Positions 1 through 7,897 of a DNA stretch of 29,953 nt are shown here, in pieces; the first letter of the stretch is position 1, and each line of letters opens with the position of its first letter. A program made the translations under genes and the position numbers. Under the pieces are notes generated by a model. The model saw nothing but the letters and a program-made list of their open reading frames with translations, was not told the DNA's origin and made no database searches. Source of the stretch: JAJXYN01 sp964532735 (lineage in GTDB: Bacteria > Patescibacteriota > Patescibacteriia > JAGPKW01); contig CAZHKK010000012.1 of the NCBI GenBank assembly GCA_964532735.1, forward strand, positions 1 through 29,953, given 5' to 3'.

Positions 1-22
1 GTCTTTTTTATTATTATTTTTG

Positions 23-31
23 TGATAAAAT
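23..31 (+). promoter_or_regulatory. Extended -10 promoter of first glycosyltransferase gene
   Basis: TGA followed by TAAAAT (26-31) is an extended -10 box about 30 bases before the ATG at 62. The -35 region at the window edge is poor. No Shine-Dalgarno sequence precedes the ATG. Similar TGA-TATAAT boxes stand before secD, corA, murF and the PBP gene, which supports this call. Confidence 0.45.
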
Positions 32-61
32 ACTGTTATGATTAAACACTGATACAATAAT

Positions 62-1177
62 ATGAAAATAGCTTTAGTTCATGATCATTTAAATCAATAT
101 GGTGGGGCAGAGAGGGTTTTACTTGCTTTATCTGAAGTTTTTCCAGAAGCTCCCATTTATACTCTTGCATACGATAAAGAAAAAATGGGGGATATTTTTA
201 AAGGAAAAGAAATAAGAACCTCCTTCATACAAAGAGCTCCTTTTGGTATAGGTAAAAAATTTTATAAATGTTTTTTACCATTAATGCCACAAGCTATAGA
301 AACATTTGATTTATCAGAATTTGATGTTGTAATATCTTCATCATCCGCTTTTTGCAAAGGAGTTATAACAAAAACAAACACAAAACACATATGTTATTGT
401 CATACACCAACAAGATATTTATGGGATGATACTCATTCTTATGTTGCAGATTTAAAACTACCAAAAATACTAAAGGTTTTTTTAAGATCCAATCTTTCAA
501 AATTAAGGCAATGGGATTTTTTATCAGCACAAAGAGTTGATTTGTTTATAGCAAATTCTGAATTTGTAAAAAATAGAATAAGTAAATTTTACAGAAAAAA
601 TAGTGAAATAATTTATCCGCCCGTAGATATAAACAATAACAAACCAGTAAAAAAAGAAGATTTAGGTGACTATTTTTTAATAGTTTCTCGTCTTAGACCT
701 TATAAAAAAATAGATTTAGCAATACAAGTATTTAATGAATTGAACAAAGAATTTGGTGATAAATATAAATTAAAAATAATAGGCTCTGGGGAATATGAAT
801 ATGAATTAAAAAAAATGACAGTTGGGGAAAATATAGAATTTCTAGGTTTCAAAAATGATGATGACAAAAATTATTACATATCAAGATGTCTAGCTTTTAT
901 AAATCCACAAGAAGAAGATTTTGGAATAACCCCTGTAGAAGCTATGATGTCTGGCAGACCAGTTATAGCATATAAAAAAGGTGGTGCTACAGAAACTGTT
1001 ATTGAAAATAAAACCGGAGTATTCTTTGAAAAACAAACTATATTTGACTTAAAAAATAGCATAATAAATTTTAATATTGATAATTTTAATCCAGAAGAAA
1101 TACAAGAATATGCCAAAAAATTCAGCAAAGAACAGTTTAAAAATAAAATTTTAGAAACTTTAAAAAATACCATATAA
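62..1177 (+). CDS. GT4-family glycosyltransferase
   Basis: Cytoplasmic or membrane-associated enzyme expected to move a sugar from a nucleotide-sugar donor to a surface glycan or lipid-linked acceptor. The 371-residue length is normal for a two-domain GT-B enzyme. Near the N-terminus (residues 12-22) is the GGAERV motif typical of GT4 enzymes that build exopolysaccharide or cell-wall glycans. The C-terminal donor-binding domain has EEDFGITPVEAMMSGRPVI around residues 283-301, the conserved E-x7-E retaining-glycosyltransferase signature, followed by a GGATE segment. The start is the ATG at 62, with no SD. The stop codon lies in the loop of a terminator hairpin, so this gene is probably transcribed alone. 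It sits beside a second, divergent GT4 gene. Donor and acceptor cannot be read from sequence. The family call is secure. Confidence 0.9.
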   Translation: MKIALVHDHLNQYGGAERVLLALSEVFPEAPIYTLAYDKEKMGDIFKGKEIRTSFIQRAPFGIGKKFYKCFLPLMPQAIETFDLSEFDVVISSSSAFCKGVITKTNTKHICYCHTPTRYLWDDTHSYVADLKLPKILKVFLRSNLSKLRQWDFLSAQRVDLFIANSEFVKNRISKFYRKNSEIIYPPVDINNNKPVKKEDLGDYFLIVSRLRPYKKIDLAIQVFNELNKEFGDKYKLKIIGSGEYEYELKKMTVGENIEFLGFKNDDDKNYYISRCLAFINPQEEDFGITPVEAMMSGRPVIAYKKGGATETVIENKTGVFFEKQTIFDLKNSIINFNIDNFNPEEIQEYAKKFSKEQFKNKILETLKNTI

Positions 1178-1190
1178 AATGGTATTTTTT
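1162..1190 (+). terminator. Rho-independent terminator overlapping the end of the first glycosyltransferase
   Basis: A perfect 12-bp stem (1162-1173 with 1179-1190) with loop ATAAA runs into six T residues. The gene's TAA lies partly in the loop, so the last codons form the 5' arm. Confidence 0.75.
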
Positions 1191-1234
1191 AAATACATAT
1201 TGTTTTATTATAAATTATATTGTAGTTTTATATT

Positions 1235-2347
1235 ATGAAAATATGCATAGATATAAGAACACTTATAGATAAAAAATACTCTGGTATTGGAATATACACA
1301 TTGAATTTGCTTTCAAATCTTTTTGAAATTGATAAAACAAATGAATACAAGTTATTTTATAATTCATCTAATTTTAGATTTATAAAAAAATATTATCCAA
1401 ATGTAACTTATTATGATTTTCATATTCCAAATAAAATATTTAACCTTTCTAATTTATTATTTAAATCCCCAAAATTAGATAATTTAATGAGTGATTTTGA
1501 TGTGTTCTTTTCTCCAAATTTAAATTTTTTTTCTTTTTCAAAAAATAATAAAGCAAAAAAGATAATAACAATTCATGACTTATCTTTTGAGTTTTTTAAA
1601 GAATTTTATTCCAAAAAAAGCTTATTTTGGCATAAATTAATAAATCCAAAAAAACTTTTACAAAAATTTGATCATATAATAGCTGTTTCTGAAAACACAA
1701 AAAAAGATATAATTAATTTTTATAATATAAATCCAGACAAAATAAGCATAACACATCTTGGAGTTGATCAAAAAACATTAGAAAATAAAGAAAAAAATAA
1801 TAAAAATTATTTACTATACATAGGAACAATAGAACCAAGAAAAAATATAGAAGGTATAATTGAAGCTTTTAATGATTTTTGTATTGAAAATAATATAAAA
1901 GATTTAGAATTAATACTTGCAGGGAAAAATGGATGGAATAATAAATATATATATAAATTATTAGAAAAACTAAAACTAAAAAATAAAATTAAAATATTAA
2001 ACTATATATCTGAAGATAAAAAAATAGATTTATACAAAAATGCAAAAATATTTCTTTTTCCTTCTTTTTATGAAGGATTTGGAATACCTATAATAGAAGC
2101 ACAGTCATTTGGAATTCCTGTTATAACTTCAAACAATTCTTCTTTATCAGAAATCACTAAAAATACAGCCATCCATATAAATCCTTACAATATAAACGAA
2201 ATAAAAGAAGCAATAAAAAATTTATATTTTGATGAAAAATTATATGAATATTACAAAAATAAAGGTATAGAAAATGCAAAAATATTTTCATGGCAAGAAA
2301 CAGCAAAAAAAACATTGGATATTTTTACTAAAATTACAAATAAATAA
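1235..2347 (+). CDS. GT4-family glycosyltransferase (second)
   Basis: A 370-residue GT-B glycosyltransferase, clearly a different subfamily from its upstream neighbour. It opens with MKICIDIRTL and a YSGIGIYTLNL segment, as in mannosyl/rhamnosyl-transferase-like GT4 proteins. The start of the C-terminal Rossmann domain is marked by GTIEPRKN (about residue 196), which contacts the donor. The catalytic E-x7-E segment is YEGFGIPIIEA (about 278-288). It is probably involved in making surface polysaccharide or glycosylating exported proteins. It starts at ATG 1235, 57 bases after the preceding stop, without SD. A weak hairpin, AAAGAT/ATCTTT at 2396-2412, follows before the secD promoter. The product is very rich in Lys, Asn and Ile, as expected at this base composition. 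Confidence 0.9.
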   Translation: MKICIDIRTLIDKKYSGIGIYTLNLLSNLFEIDKTNEYKLFYNSSNFRFIKKYYPNVTYYDFHIPNKIFNLSNLLFKSPKLDNLMSDFDVFFSPNLNFFSFSKNNKAKKIITIHDLSFEFFKEFYSKKSLFWHKLINPKKLLQKFDHIIAVSENTKKDIINFYNINPDKISITHLGVDQKTLENKEKNNKNYLLYIGTIEPRKNIEGIIEAFNDFCIENNIKDLELILAGKNGWNNKYIYKLLEKLKLKNKIKILNYISEDKKIDLYKNAKIFLFPSFYEGFGIPIIEAQSFGIPVITSNNSSLSEITKNTAIHINPYNINEIKEAIKNLYFDEKLYEYYKNKGIENAKIFSWQETAKKTLDIFTKITNK

Positions 2348-2415
2348 ATTATTATTTTTTATATCTTATTTATTAACAATTGAAATAGAATCTATAAAGA
2401 TGTAATATCTTTTTG

Positions 2416-2424
2416 TGATATAAT
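2416..2424 (+). promoter_or_regulatory. Extended -10 promoter of secDF
   Basis: TGA immediately followed by a perfect TATAAT (2419-2424), 33 bases before the secD ATG. There is no convincing -35 box 17 bases upstream, so recognition probably rests on the extended -10. Confidence 0.6.
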
Positions 2425-2456
2425 ATATACATTATTTAATTAACAAAATAGACTAT

Positions 2457-4469
2457 ATGAAATCAAAACTTACAGATAATCAAAAAATAGCAGTCTCTCT
2501 AATAGGTGTTGGAATACTAACTATATTTTCAATACTTACAACAATACCAAATGGACCAGACTGGTTTGGAAAACAAACTAAATTACATCTTGGATTAGAT
2601 CTTCAAGGTGGAACTCATTTAGCCTATCAAGCTGATGTTAGTAAAATACAAGAAGAAAATAAGCAATCTGCTGTAGAGGGCGTAAAAGATGTTATAGAAA
2701 AAAGAATAAATATTTTTGGTGTTTCTGAACCCAGAATACAGACAAGTAAGGTTGGGAATGATCATAGAATTATAATAGAATTACCAGGCATTACAGATAC
2801 TGAAAAAGCTATAAAAATGATAGGAGAAACACCTCTTCTTGAATTTAAAACGCAAAATGATGAACCTACAACACTAACAGAATTACAAAAACAAGAAATT
2901 TCTAATTATAATACTAACGCTAAAATCAAAGCAGAAAATTTAAGAGATCAAATTAAAAATGGAGCAGATTTTGATGAAATAGCAAAGCAATATTCAGAAG
3001 ATGAAACAACAAAATCTTTTGGTGGAGATTTAGGTTTTATAACAGAAAATGGATCTTATCCAGAAATATACAAGGAAGCATCCACAATGGAAAATTCTTG
3101 GTTTTCTTGGAATATTATAGAAAATTCAGAAGGTTATAATTTAATCAAAAGAATTGATCAAAAATTAGACGGGACAGAAGTTTCTGCAAGTCATTTATTA
3201 ATATGTTATAAAGGTTCTACTGGTTGTGAAGATGAAACAACTGATGAGGAGGCAAAAATAAAAATAGAAAAAATTAGAAATAACTTTTTGTTAAGTTCTA
3301 CAAATAAAGAGTCTAATTTTGAAAAAATAGCAAAAGAAAACTCTACAGAACCTGGAGCAGAAACAACTGGAGGAGATTTAGGATGGTTTTCAAAAGGTCA
3401 AATGGTAGAAGAATTTGAAAATGTTGTATTTGAAATGGAAAAACAATCAATATCTGAAGTTGTAAAAACAGAATTTGGATATCATTTAATATTCAAAAAA
3501 GCTGAGAGACCTCTTAATAAAATTAATATAAAAAGAATTTTAGTAAAGAAAAAAACAGAACTTGATTATTTACAAGATAATGCATGGGTAAACACAGAAC
3601 TATCTGGAAAATACTTAAAAAATTCAACTGTTGGGTTTACCTCAACAACTAATGAACCAGAAGTAACATTATCATTTGACGATACTGGTAAAAAATTATT
3701 TTCCGAAATAACAGAAAAAAACATAGGAAAAAGAGTTGCCATATTTCTTGATGGAAACATTATATCAGCACCTACCGTAAATACTGCTATAACCGGCGGG
3801 GAAGCTGTTATAAGTGGGGGATTTACACTTCAAGAAGCAAAAGAATTGTCTATGAGATTAAATTCTGGAGCACTTCCTGTTCCTGTAAATTTATTAAATC
3901 AAAAAAATATTGGTCCTACATTAGGACAAGAATCTTTAAATAAAAGTTTTATAGCTCTTATCGTTGGATTTTCTTTGGTAGCTTTATTTATGATAATATT
4001 TTATAGACTCCCTGGAGTTTTGTCTGTTATAGCTTTAGGTGTATATATATTAATAAATGTTTCTTTGTTTAAAATAATTCCTATTACATTAACATTATCT
4101 GGAATTGCTGGTTTTATATTGTCTATAGGTATGGCTATTGATGCTAATGTTCTTATTTTTGAAAGAACAAAAGAAGAAATAAAAGAAGGAAAAAGTTTAT
4201 TAACAGCAGTAAAGGATGGATTTATAAAAGCGTGGTCATCTATTAGAGATGGAAATATTACTACTCTATTAATATGTTTAATTCTTTATATTTTTGGCTC
4301 TAGTTCAGTAAAAGGGTTTGGATTAACACTTGCTATTGGTATATTAACTTCCATATTTACAGCAATTACTGTTACTAGAATCTTACTTTTACTTTCAGTA
4401 AAAACAAAGTTGTCAAATTTACCTTTTTTATGGATAAAAATAAATAAAAATAAAGAAAACACTAAATAA
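2457..4469 (+). CDS. secD: Protein translocase subunit SecD with inserted parvulin-like (PpiC) domains
   Basis: Membrane component that, with SecF, uses proton-motive force to pull preproteins out of SecYEG. Residues 8-30 form TM1. LHLGLDLQGGTHL (43-55) and the segment up to about 130 are the start of the first extracytoplasmic domain. SecD continues from about 355, with GGEAVISGGFTLQEA (447-461) and GPTLGQESL (486-494) before five TM helices to about 660. Between these, roughly 150-350, lies an insert absent from textbook SecD. First comes a partial parvulin-like module (158-235, with FDEIAKQYSED and GGDLGF). A fuller one follows (243-350): ASHLLI, FEKIAKENS, GGDLGWFSKGQMVEEFE, FGYHLI. The protein is thus a translocase subunit with a built-in peptidyl-prolyl isomerase or chaperone-like segment outside the membrane. 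The 670-residue length reflects the insert. secF follows after 16 bases. Confidence 0.95.
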   Translation: MKSKLTDNQKIAVSLIGVGILTIFSILTTIPNGPDWFGKQTKLHLGLDLQGGTHLAYQADVSKIQEENKQSAVEGVKDVIEKRINIFGVSEPRIQTSKVGNDHRIIIELPGITDTEKAIKMIGETPLLEFKTQNDEPTTLTELQKQEISNYNTNAKIKAENLRDQIKNGADFDEIAKQYSEDETTKSFGGDLGFITENGSYPEIYKEASTMENSWFSWNIIENSEGYNLIKRIDQKLDGTEVSASHLLICYKGSTGCEDETTDEEAKIKIEKIRNNFLLSSTNKESNFEKIAKENSTEPGAETTGGDLGWFSKGQMVEEFENVVFEMEKQSISEVVKTEFGYHLIFKKAERPLNKINIKRILVKKKTELDYLQDNAWVNTELSGKYLKNSTVGFTSTTNEPEVTLSFDDTGKKLFSEITEKNIGKRVAIFLDGNIISAPTVNTAITGGEAVISGGFTLQEAKELSMRLNSGALPVPVNLLNQKNIGPTLGQESLNKSFIALIVGFSLVALFMIIFYRLPGVLSVIALGVYILINVSLFKIIPITLTLSGIAGFILSIGMAIDANVLIFERTKEEIKEGKSLLTAVKDGFIKAWSSIRDGNITTLLICLILYIFGSSSVKGFGLTLAIGILTSIFTAITVTRILLLLSVKTKLSNLPFLWIKINKNKENTK

Positions 4470-4485
4470 ATTATTAATAAAAAAT

Positions 4486-5421
4486 ATGGAATTAAAAATT
4501 ATACAAAAGAGAAAAATATGGTATTTTGTATCTGGAATATTGGTTTTATTAAGTATATTTTCTTTAATGTTTTTTAAATTAAACCTTGCCATAGATTTTA
4601 CTGGCGGTAGTTTATTGGACATAGAATTAACAAACAGTGTAAACAAAAATATTGATCTATCTAGCGGAAATTCTTTTGCAAAATATTTAAATGAAAATAT
4701 ATCAAATGACAAAACAGGGAACATATTAGTTCAAAAAACTTCAGATAAATCTTTCACTTTAAGATTTAAAGAAATTGGGCAAGAAGACAAAAACGCTTTA
4801 ATTAATAACCTTAAAGATAAAATTGATCAAAATATCAAAGAAATAAGCTTTGAGGCTATTGGACCAGTTCTTGGAACAGAACTAAAAAAGAATACTTTTA
4901 AAGCAATAATAATAGCATTTATAGCTATAGTATTATATATAGCTTATGCTTTTAGAAAGGTTTCTTACCCTATAAAATCTTGGAAATATGGAATAATAGG
5001 TATTATAGCTTTATTACATGACATAATAATAACTGTTGGTATATTTACTATTCTTGGAGTAGTTTTAAATATAGAGGTTGATATGTTATTTATTACGGCT
5101 TTGTTAACAATACTAGGATATTCTATAAATGATACAATTGTTATATATGATAGAATAAGAGAAAATGTATTAAAAATTAATGATAATTTTGAATCTGTAG
5201 TAAATAAAAGTTTAAATGAAACCATGGCAAGATCTTTAAATACAACAATTACAACATTACTTTCTCTTTTTGCTGTATTTTTCTTTGGTGGTGATTCTAT
5301 AAAAATGTTTGCTTTAGCTCTTATAATAGGTATAACACTTGGTGCATATAGTTCGATTTTTATAGCTTCTTCTTTGCTTGTTACTCTTCACAATATAGAA
5401 TCAAAAAAACATAAAAAATAA
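4486..5421 (+). CDS. secF: Protein translocase subunit SecF
   Basis: Partner of SecD in the membrane complex that helps finish Sec-dependent export. The 311 residues begin with TM1 (about 10-30), followed by the SecF/SecD signature FKLNLAIDFTGGSLLDIEL (about 25-43). There is a short extracytoplasmic domain, then FEAIGPVLGTELKKNT (about 122-137) and five C-terminal TM helices. The conserved GYSINDTIVIYDRIREN segment (about 211-227) and the RSLNTTITTLLSLF segment (about 249-262) are typical of the RND-like core. The normal length, order and 16-base gap after secD indicate a two-gene operon. A terminator follows immediately. Confidence 0.96.
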   Translation: MELKIIQKRKIWYFVSGILVLLSIFSLMFFKLNLAIDFTGGSLLDIELTNSVNKNIDLSSGNSFAKYLNENISNDKTGNILVQKTSDKSFTLRFKEIGQEDKNALINNLKDKIDQNIKEISFEAIGPVLGTELKKNTFKAIIIAFIAIVLYIAYAFRKVSYPIKSWKYGIIGIIALLHDIIITVGIFTILGVVLNIEVDMLFITALLTILGYSINDTIVIYDRIRENVLKINDNFESVVNKSLNETMARSLNTTITTLLSLFAVFFFGGDSIKMFALALIIGITLGAYSSIFIASSLLVTLHNIESKKHKK

Positions 5422-5447
5422 GGAATAATTATTCCTTATTTTTATTT
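5417..5447 (+). terminator. Terminator of secDF
   Basis: A perfect 24-base palindrome (5417-5440), which overlaps the secF stop codon, runs straight into TTTATTT. Confidence 0.8.
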
Positions 5448-5474
5448 GACACAAAATATACAATATGTTATTAA
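5446..5474 (+). promoter_or_regulatory. Sigma-70-type promoter of candidate small RNA A
   Basis: A perfect TTGACA (5446-5451), a 17-base spacer and TATTAA (5469-5474) give a start near 5481. No ORF follows, so the expected product is an untranslated RNA. Confidence 0.6.
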
Positions 5475-5480
5475 TATATG

Positions 5481-5646
5481 TAGTAATGATTTTCGTGATA
5501 TTTTTATAAATGCAATAAAGGTTTCCCCTCCCACCAATTTTTATTGCATTACATTTTTTCTATAATTCACACTCATTACAAGAAGTGTTCTTTGTAATAA
5601 AGAACACTTCGCCCCTAATATTGCTTTAGCATTTTAGGGTTTTTTT
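5481..5646 (+). ncRNA. Candidate small RNA A with C-rich loop
   Basis: A transcript of about 165 nt is predicted from the promoter just upstream to the terminator at 5613-5646. It has three hairpins. Hairpin 1 is an 11-bp stem (5509-5519 with 5540-5550) whose 20-base loop contains TTTCCCCTCCCACC (5522-5535), very unusual in so AT-rich a genome. Hairpin 2 is a perfect 12-bp stem (5582-5593 with 5599-5610), loop GTAAT. Hairpin 3 is the terminator. No coding potential was seen. A C/U-rich exposed loop is the hallmark of sRNAs that pair with Shine-Dalgarno sequences, so a regulatory role is inferred. I could not match it to a named RNA family. Confidence 0.5.
5613..5646 (+). terminator. Terminator of candidate small RNA A
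   Basis: CCCTAA (5613-5618) pairs with TTAGGG (5634-5639), with an inner GC/GC pairing around a TTTA loop, followed by seven T residues (5640-5646). Confidence 0.75.
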
Positions 5647-5648
5647 AT

Positions 5649-5886
5649 TTGACTTATAAAAAAAACAATGATAACCTATACTAACTAATATGTTGAAATG
5701 CATATTAGTTAGTATAAAGAACTACAAATGATAATAAATCGCTGTTGATCGGATATTATTTTATTTTCACAACATTGTTTTAAAAAGCGCCAGCCAAACA
5801 ATAATTATTATTTGTAGTATTATTAAAAGAATGATTTTTATTAAAAAATAAAAATCACCCCCAGGAAAATTCTTGGGGATTTTTTT
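5649..5886 (+). ncRNA. Candidate structured RNA B
   Basis: A second gene-free unit follows RNA A directly. TTGACT (5649-5654), 17 bases and TAACCT (5672-5677) may be a weak promoter. A perfect 16-bp hairpin follows (5677-5692 with 5701-5716, 8-base loop). Next is a 15-bp long-range stem with one wobble pair (5721-5735 with 5804-5818). It encloses about 68 bases with a GC-richer core (GCTG at 5741, AGCGCCAGCC at 5786-5795). Then come an 11-bp hairpin (5832-5842 with 5847-5857) and a terminator. No ORF is present. The nested helices suggest a structured RNA, but the family is unknown. The 5' boundary is uncertain because the first hairpin overlaps the putative -10. Confidence 0.4.
5859..5886. 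terminator. Bidirectional terminator between RNA B and the dus gene
   Basis: CCCCAGGAA (5859-5867) pairs with TTCTTGGGG (5870-5878), followed by seven T residues on the + strand. Read on the - strand, the same hairpin just after the dus stop is followed by TGATTTTTATTTTTT, so it can end both converging transcripts. Confidence 0.75.
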
Positions 5887-6877
5887 ATATTTTTAAAATT
5901 ATATTCTCTACATCTTTTATATTTTCTATTTTTACAATATCTTTTTTTATGCCTTCAAAATTTTTACAATCTTTTAAATACCATAACAAATGCTTTCTAA
6001 AATCTAAGTGTGCTTTTTTTGGTTTTGATACAAATAAATACTGCGCATGTTTTAAAATAAAGTCTTTTAAATTATATTTTAAACCTCTTATCTCTTTAAA
6101 GATAAAAGGTTTTCCATAAGAGCCTCTTCCTATCATTATCCCATCAAAACTTGTTTTATTTATAGAATTTTCTGCTGTTTTTTTATCATAAATACCACCA
6201 TTTACTATCAATAAAGGATTTGATTTGAATTCTTTTTTTATATATTTATTACATTTTTTTAATAACTCATAATCAATATCTCCAGAAAAAAATTGTTCAA
6301 AAGTTCTTCCATGTATTGTTATCATAGATAATGGCAATATTTTTATTTTTTTTAATAAATCTAGAGCTGTTATGTTTTCTTTATTTTCTAAATAATTAAA
6401 AGTATTATCAGAAACCTTTAATTGATATTTTTTAATTGATTCAATGGATATTCCGGCACGTATTTTTATGGAAACTGGAAGAGTAGTACCTTTTAATGTA
6501 TTTTCTATTATTTTGTAAATATTATCCAAATCTCTCATAAGCATGACACCACCCCCACTGGATATAACACCTTTAGCTGGGCATCCTATGTTTATATCTA
6601 TACCACTAAAACCAATTTCTTCTGCGATTTTTGCAGCTTTTTTAAACTTACTAGCATCTTTACCATATAACTGAATAAATGTATTTTTTAAGCCTTTAAA
6701 TTGATTTAAATATGATAATAGTTTTTTGGATTTATAATATAAATCATTAACACTCGTCATTTCTGTAAAAACTATATCTGCTCCACCATCCAAACATATT
6801 TTACAAAAAGCAAAATCAGAAACACCATCAAGTGGTGCTGATGTTAAAATAGGCGAGTTTTTTAAAATTAAAGCCAT
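5885..6877 (-). CDS. dus: tRNA-dihydrouridine synthase (Dus family)
   Basis: FMN- and NADPH-dependent enzyme reducing selected uridines in the tRNA D-loop to dihydrouridine. The TIM-barrel signatures are all in order. SAPLDGVSDFAF is at 13-24. INIGCPAKGVISSGGG is at 95-110, with the probable catalytic acid Cys99. Next come SIKIRAG, HGRTFEQFFSGDIDYE, IVNGGIYDKKTAE, and the phosphate-binding GIMIGRGSYGKPFIF. Length (330 aa) is normal, with a short C-terminal helical domain. The start ATG overlaps the 3' end of corA by 10 bases (6868-6877), so the two are translationally coupled. DusA/B/C subtype cannot be fixed; the DusB-like family is most likely in this lineage. Confidence 0.92.
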   Translation of the reverse strand: MALILKNSPILTSAPLDGVSDFAFCKICLDGGADIVFTEMTSVNDLYYKSKKLLSYLNQFKGLKNTFIQLYGKDASKFKKAAKIAEEIGFSGIDINIGCPAKGVISSGGGVMLMRDLDNIYKIIENTLKGTTLPVSIKIRAGISIESIKKYQLKVSDNTFNYLENKENITALDLLKKIKILPLSMITIHGRTFEQFFSGDIDYELLKKCNKYIKKEFKSNPLLIVNGGIYDKKTAENSINKTSFDGIMIGRGSYGKPFIFKEIRGLKYNLKDFILKHAQYLFVSKPKKAHLDFRKHLLWYLKDCKNFEGIKKDIVKIENIKDVENIILKI

Positions 6878-7791
6878 TTTCTTTTTTTGAAATATTCAAT
6901 AATAAATAATATTAACGCTATACAAACACCAATTATAACAAAAAACGCCCAGGGTTCTGTTATATATGGTATTTTTGCATTCACACCAAATAAAGATGTA
7001 ATAAAAGATGGGGGAATCATTATAGCAGAGATTATAGTTAAAGCTTTCATTATATCATTAAGTTCAAAAGAGGTTAGCGATTCATTTGTTTGCTGTAAAG
7101 CAGAAATTGATTCTTTTTGATTTTCAAGCATTGTCCATATGTCTTTTGTCTTTTCTATTAAATCCAAATAATATATTTTAAGCTTACTCATGGAAAATAA
7201 ATTATCACCATTGGATATTAATTTTTCTACTATATTTTTATATGACTGAATGGTTCTTCTAAAATTAATTACATTCCACCTAAGTCTTAATATTGTTTGG
7301 GAATTAGATTTACGAGCAGATGTAAATATTTCTTTTTCTAATAACACTATATCTTCATTCATGTGATTTAACATAGGAAAACAAGAACTAAACAATTTAC
7401 TAAGAATGCCAGACAAAAGAATAATTGGATTGTTTTGAAAATTATCTCTTTTTAATTTATCATCATTTTGAATATCATTAAAAAATTCTGATAATTGAAA
7501 TATTTCATCATTATGTACCGTTACTAAAGTATTTTCTTTAATAAAAAAATTTATTTCAGAATTATCAATAAGCTTTGTTTTCCTATTGTAAATAGGGAAT
7601 AATATCTCAAAGTATATATAATCTCTTTTTGTGAAAAGGGTTGCATGTTTAGTGTCTCTTTCACATTCGTCTATATCTAAACTATCAAAAGAAAAGTTTT
7701 TTCTAAGATATTCCAACTCTTCTTTTCCTTTTCCTGATATGTTTATCCATTGTATATTATTAAATACTATTTGTGATATGTTTTCGTTCAT
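6868..7791 (-). CDS. corA: CorA-family divalent cation transporter with GVN in place of GMN
   Basis: Predicted pentameric inner-membrane channel for Mg2+ or related divalent cations. Residues 1-245 form the cytoplasmic alpha/beta and long-helix domain (FFIKENTLVTVH is typical). Two C-terminal TM helices follow, about 248-268 and 281-300. The loop entry motif, normally GMN, reads GVN here (residues 269-271 in LFGVNAKIP). The basic tail EYFKKRKWL is as expected. Length (307 aa) is normal. GMN is nearly invariant in true CorA, and variants occur in subgroups of the wider 2-TM-GxN superfamily, so ion preference is uncertain. The gene leads a two-gene unit with dus and has an extended -10 promoter at 7824-7832. 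Confidence 0.9.
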   Translation of the reverse strand: MNENISQIVFNNIQWINISGKGKEELEYLRKNFSFDSLDIDECERDTKHATLFTKRDYIYFEILFPIYNRKTKLIDNSEINFFIKENTLVTVHNDEIFQLSEFFNDIQNDDKLKRDNFQNNPIILLSGILSKLFSSCFPMLNHMNEDIVLLEKEIFTSARKSNSQTILRLRWNVINFRRTIQSYKNIVEKLISNGDNLFSMSKLKIYYLDLIEKTKDIWTMLENQKESISALQQTNESLTSFELNDIMKALTIISAIMIPPSFITSLFGVNAKIPYITEPWAFFVIIGVCIALILFIIEYFKKRKWL

Positions 7792-7823
7792 ATTATTGTT
7801 TGAATAATAAATATATTATAGTA

Positions 7824-7832
7824 ATTATATCA
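7824..7832 (-). promoter_or_regulatory. Extended -10 promoter of corA-dus
   Basis: On the - strand TGA precedes a perfect TATAAT (7824-7829), 33 bases upstream of the corA ATG. The -35 is weak. Confidence 0.55.
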
Positions 7833-7897
7833 TACATTGATATTTTTCATAAAAAAGATAGAATATAATAGTATAAAATAAAAACTATTTACAATAT

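Noticed and set aside
5786..5795. AGCGCCAGCC resembling the core of the glmS ribozyme
   Set aside because: Only the first few bases match; the other conserved core segments and a glmS gene are absent.
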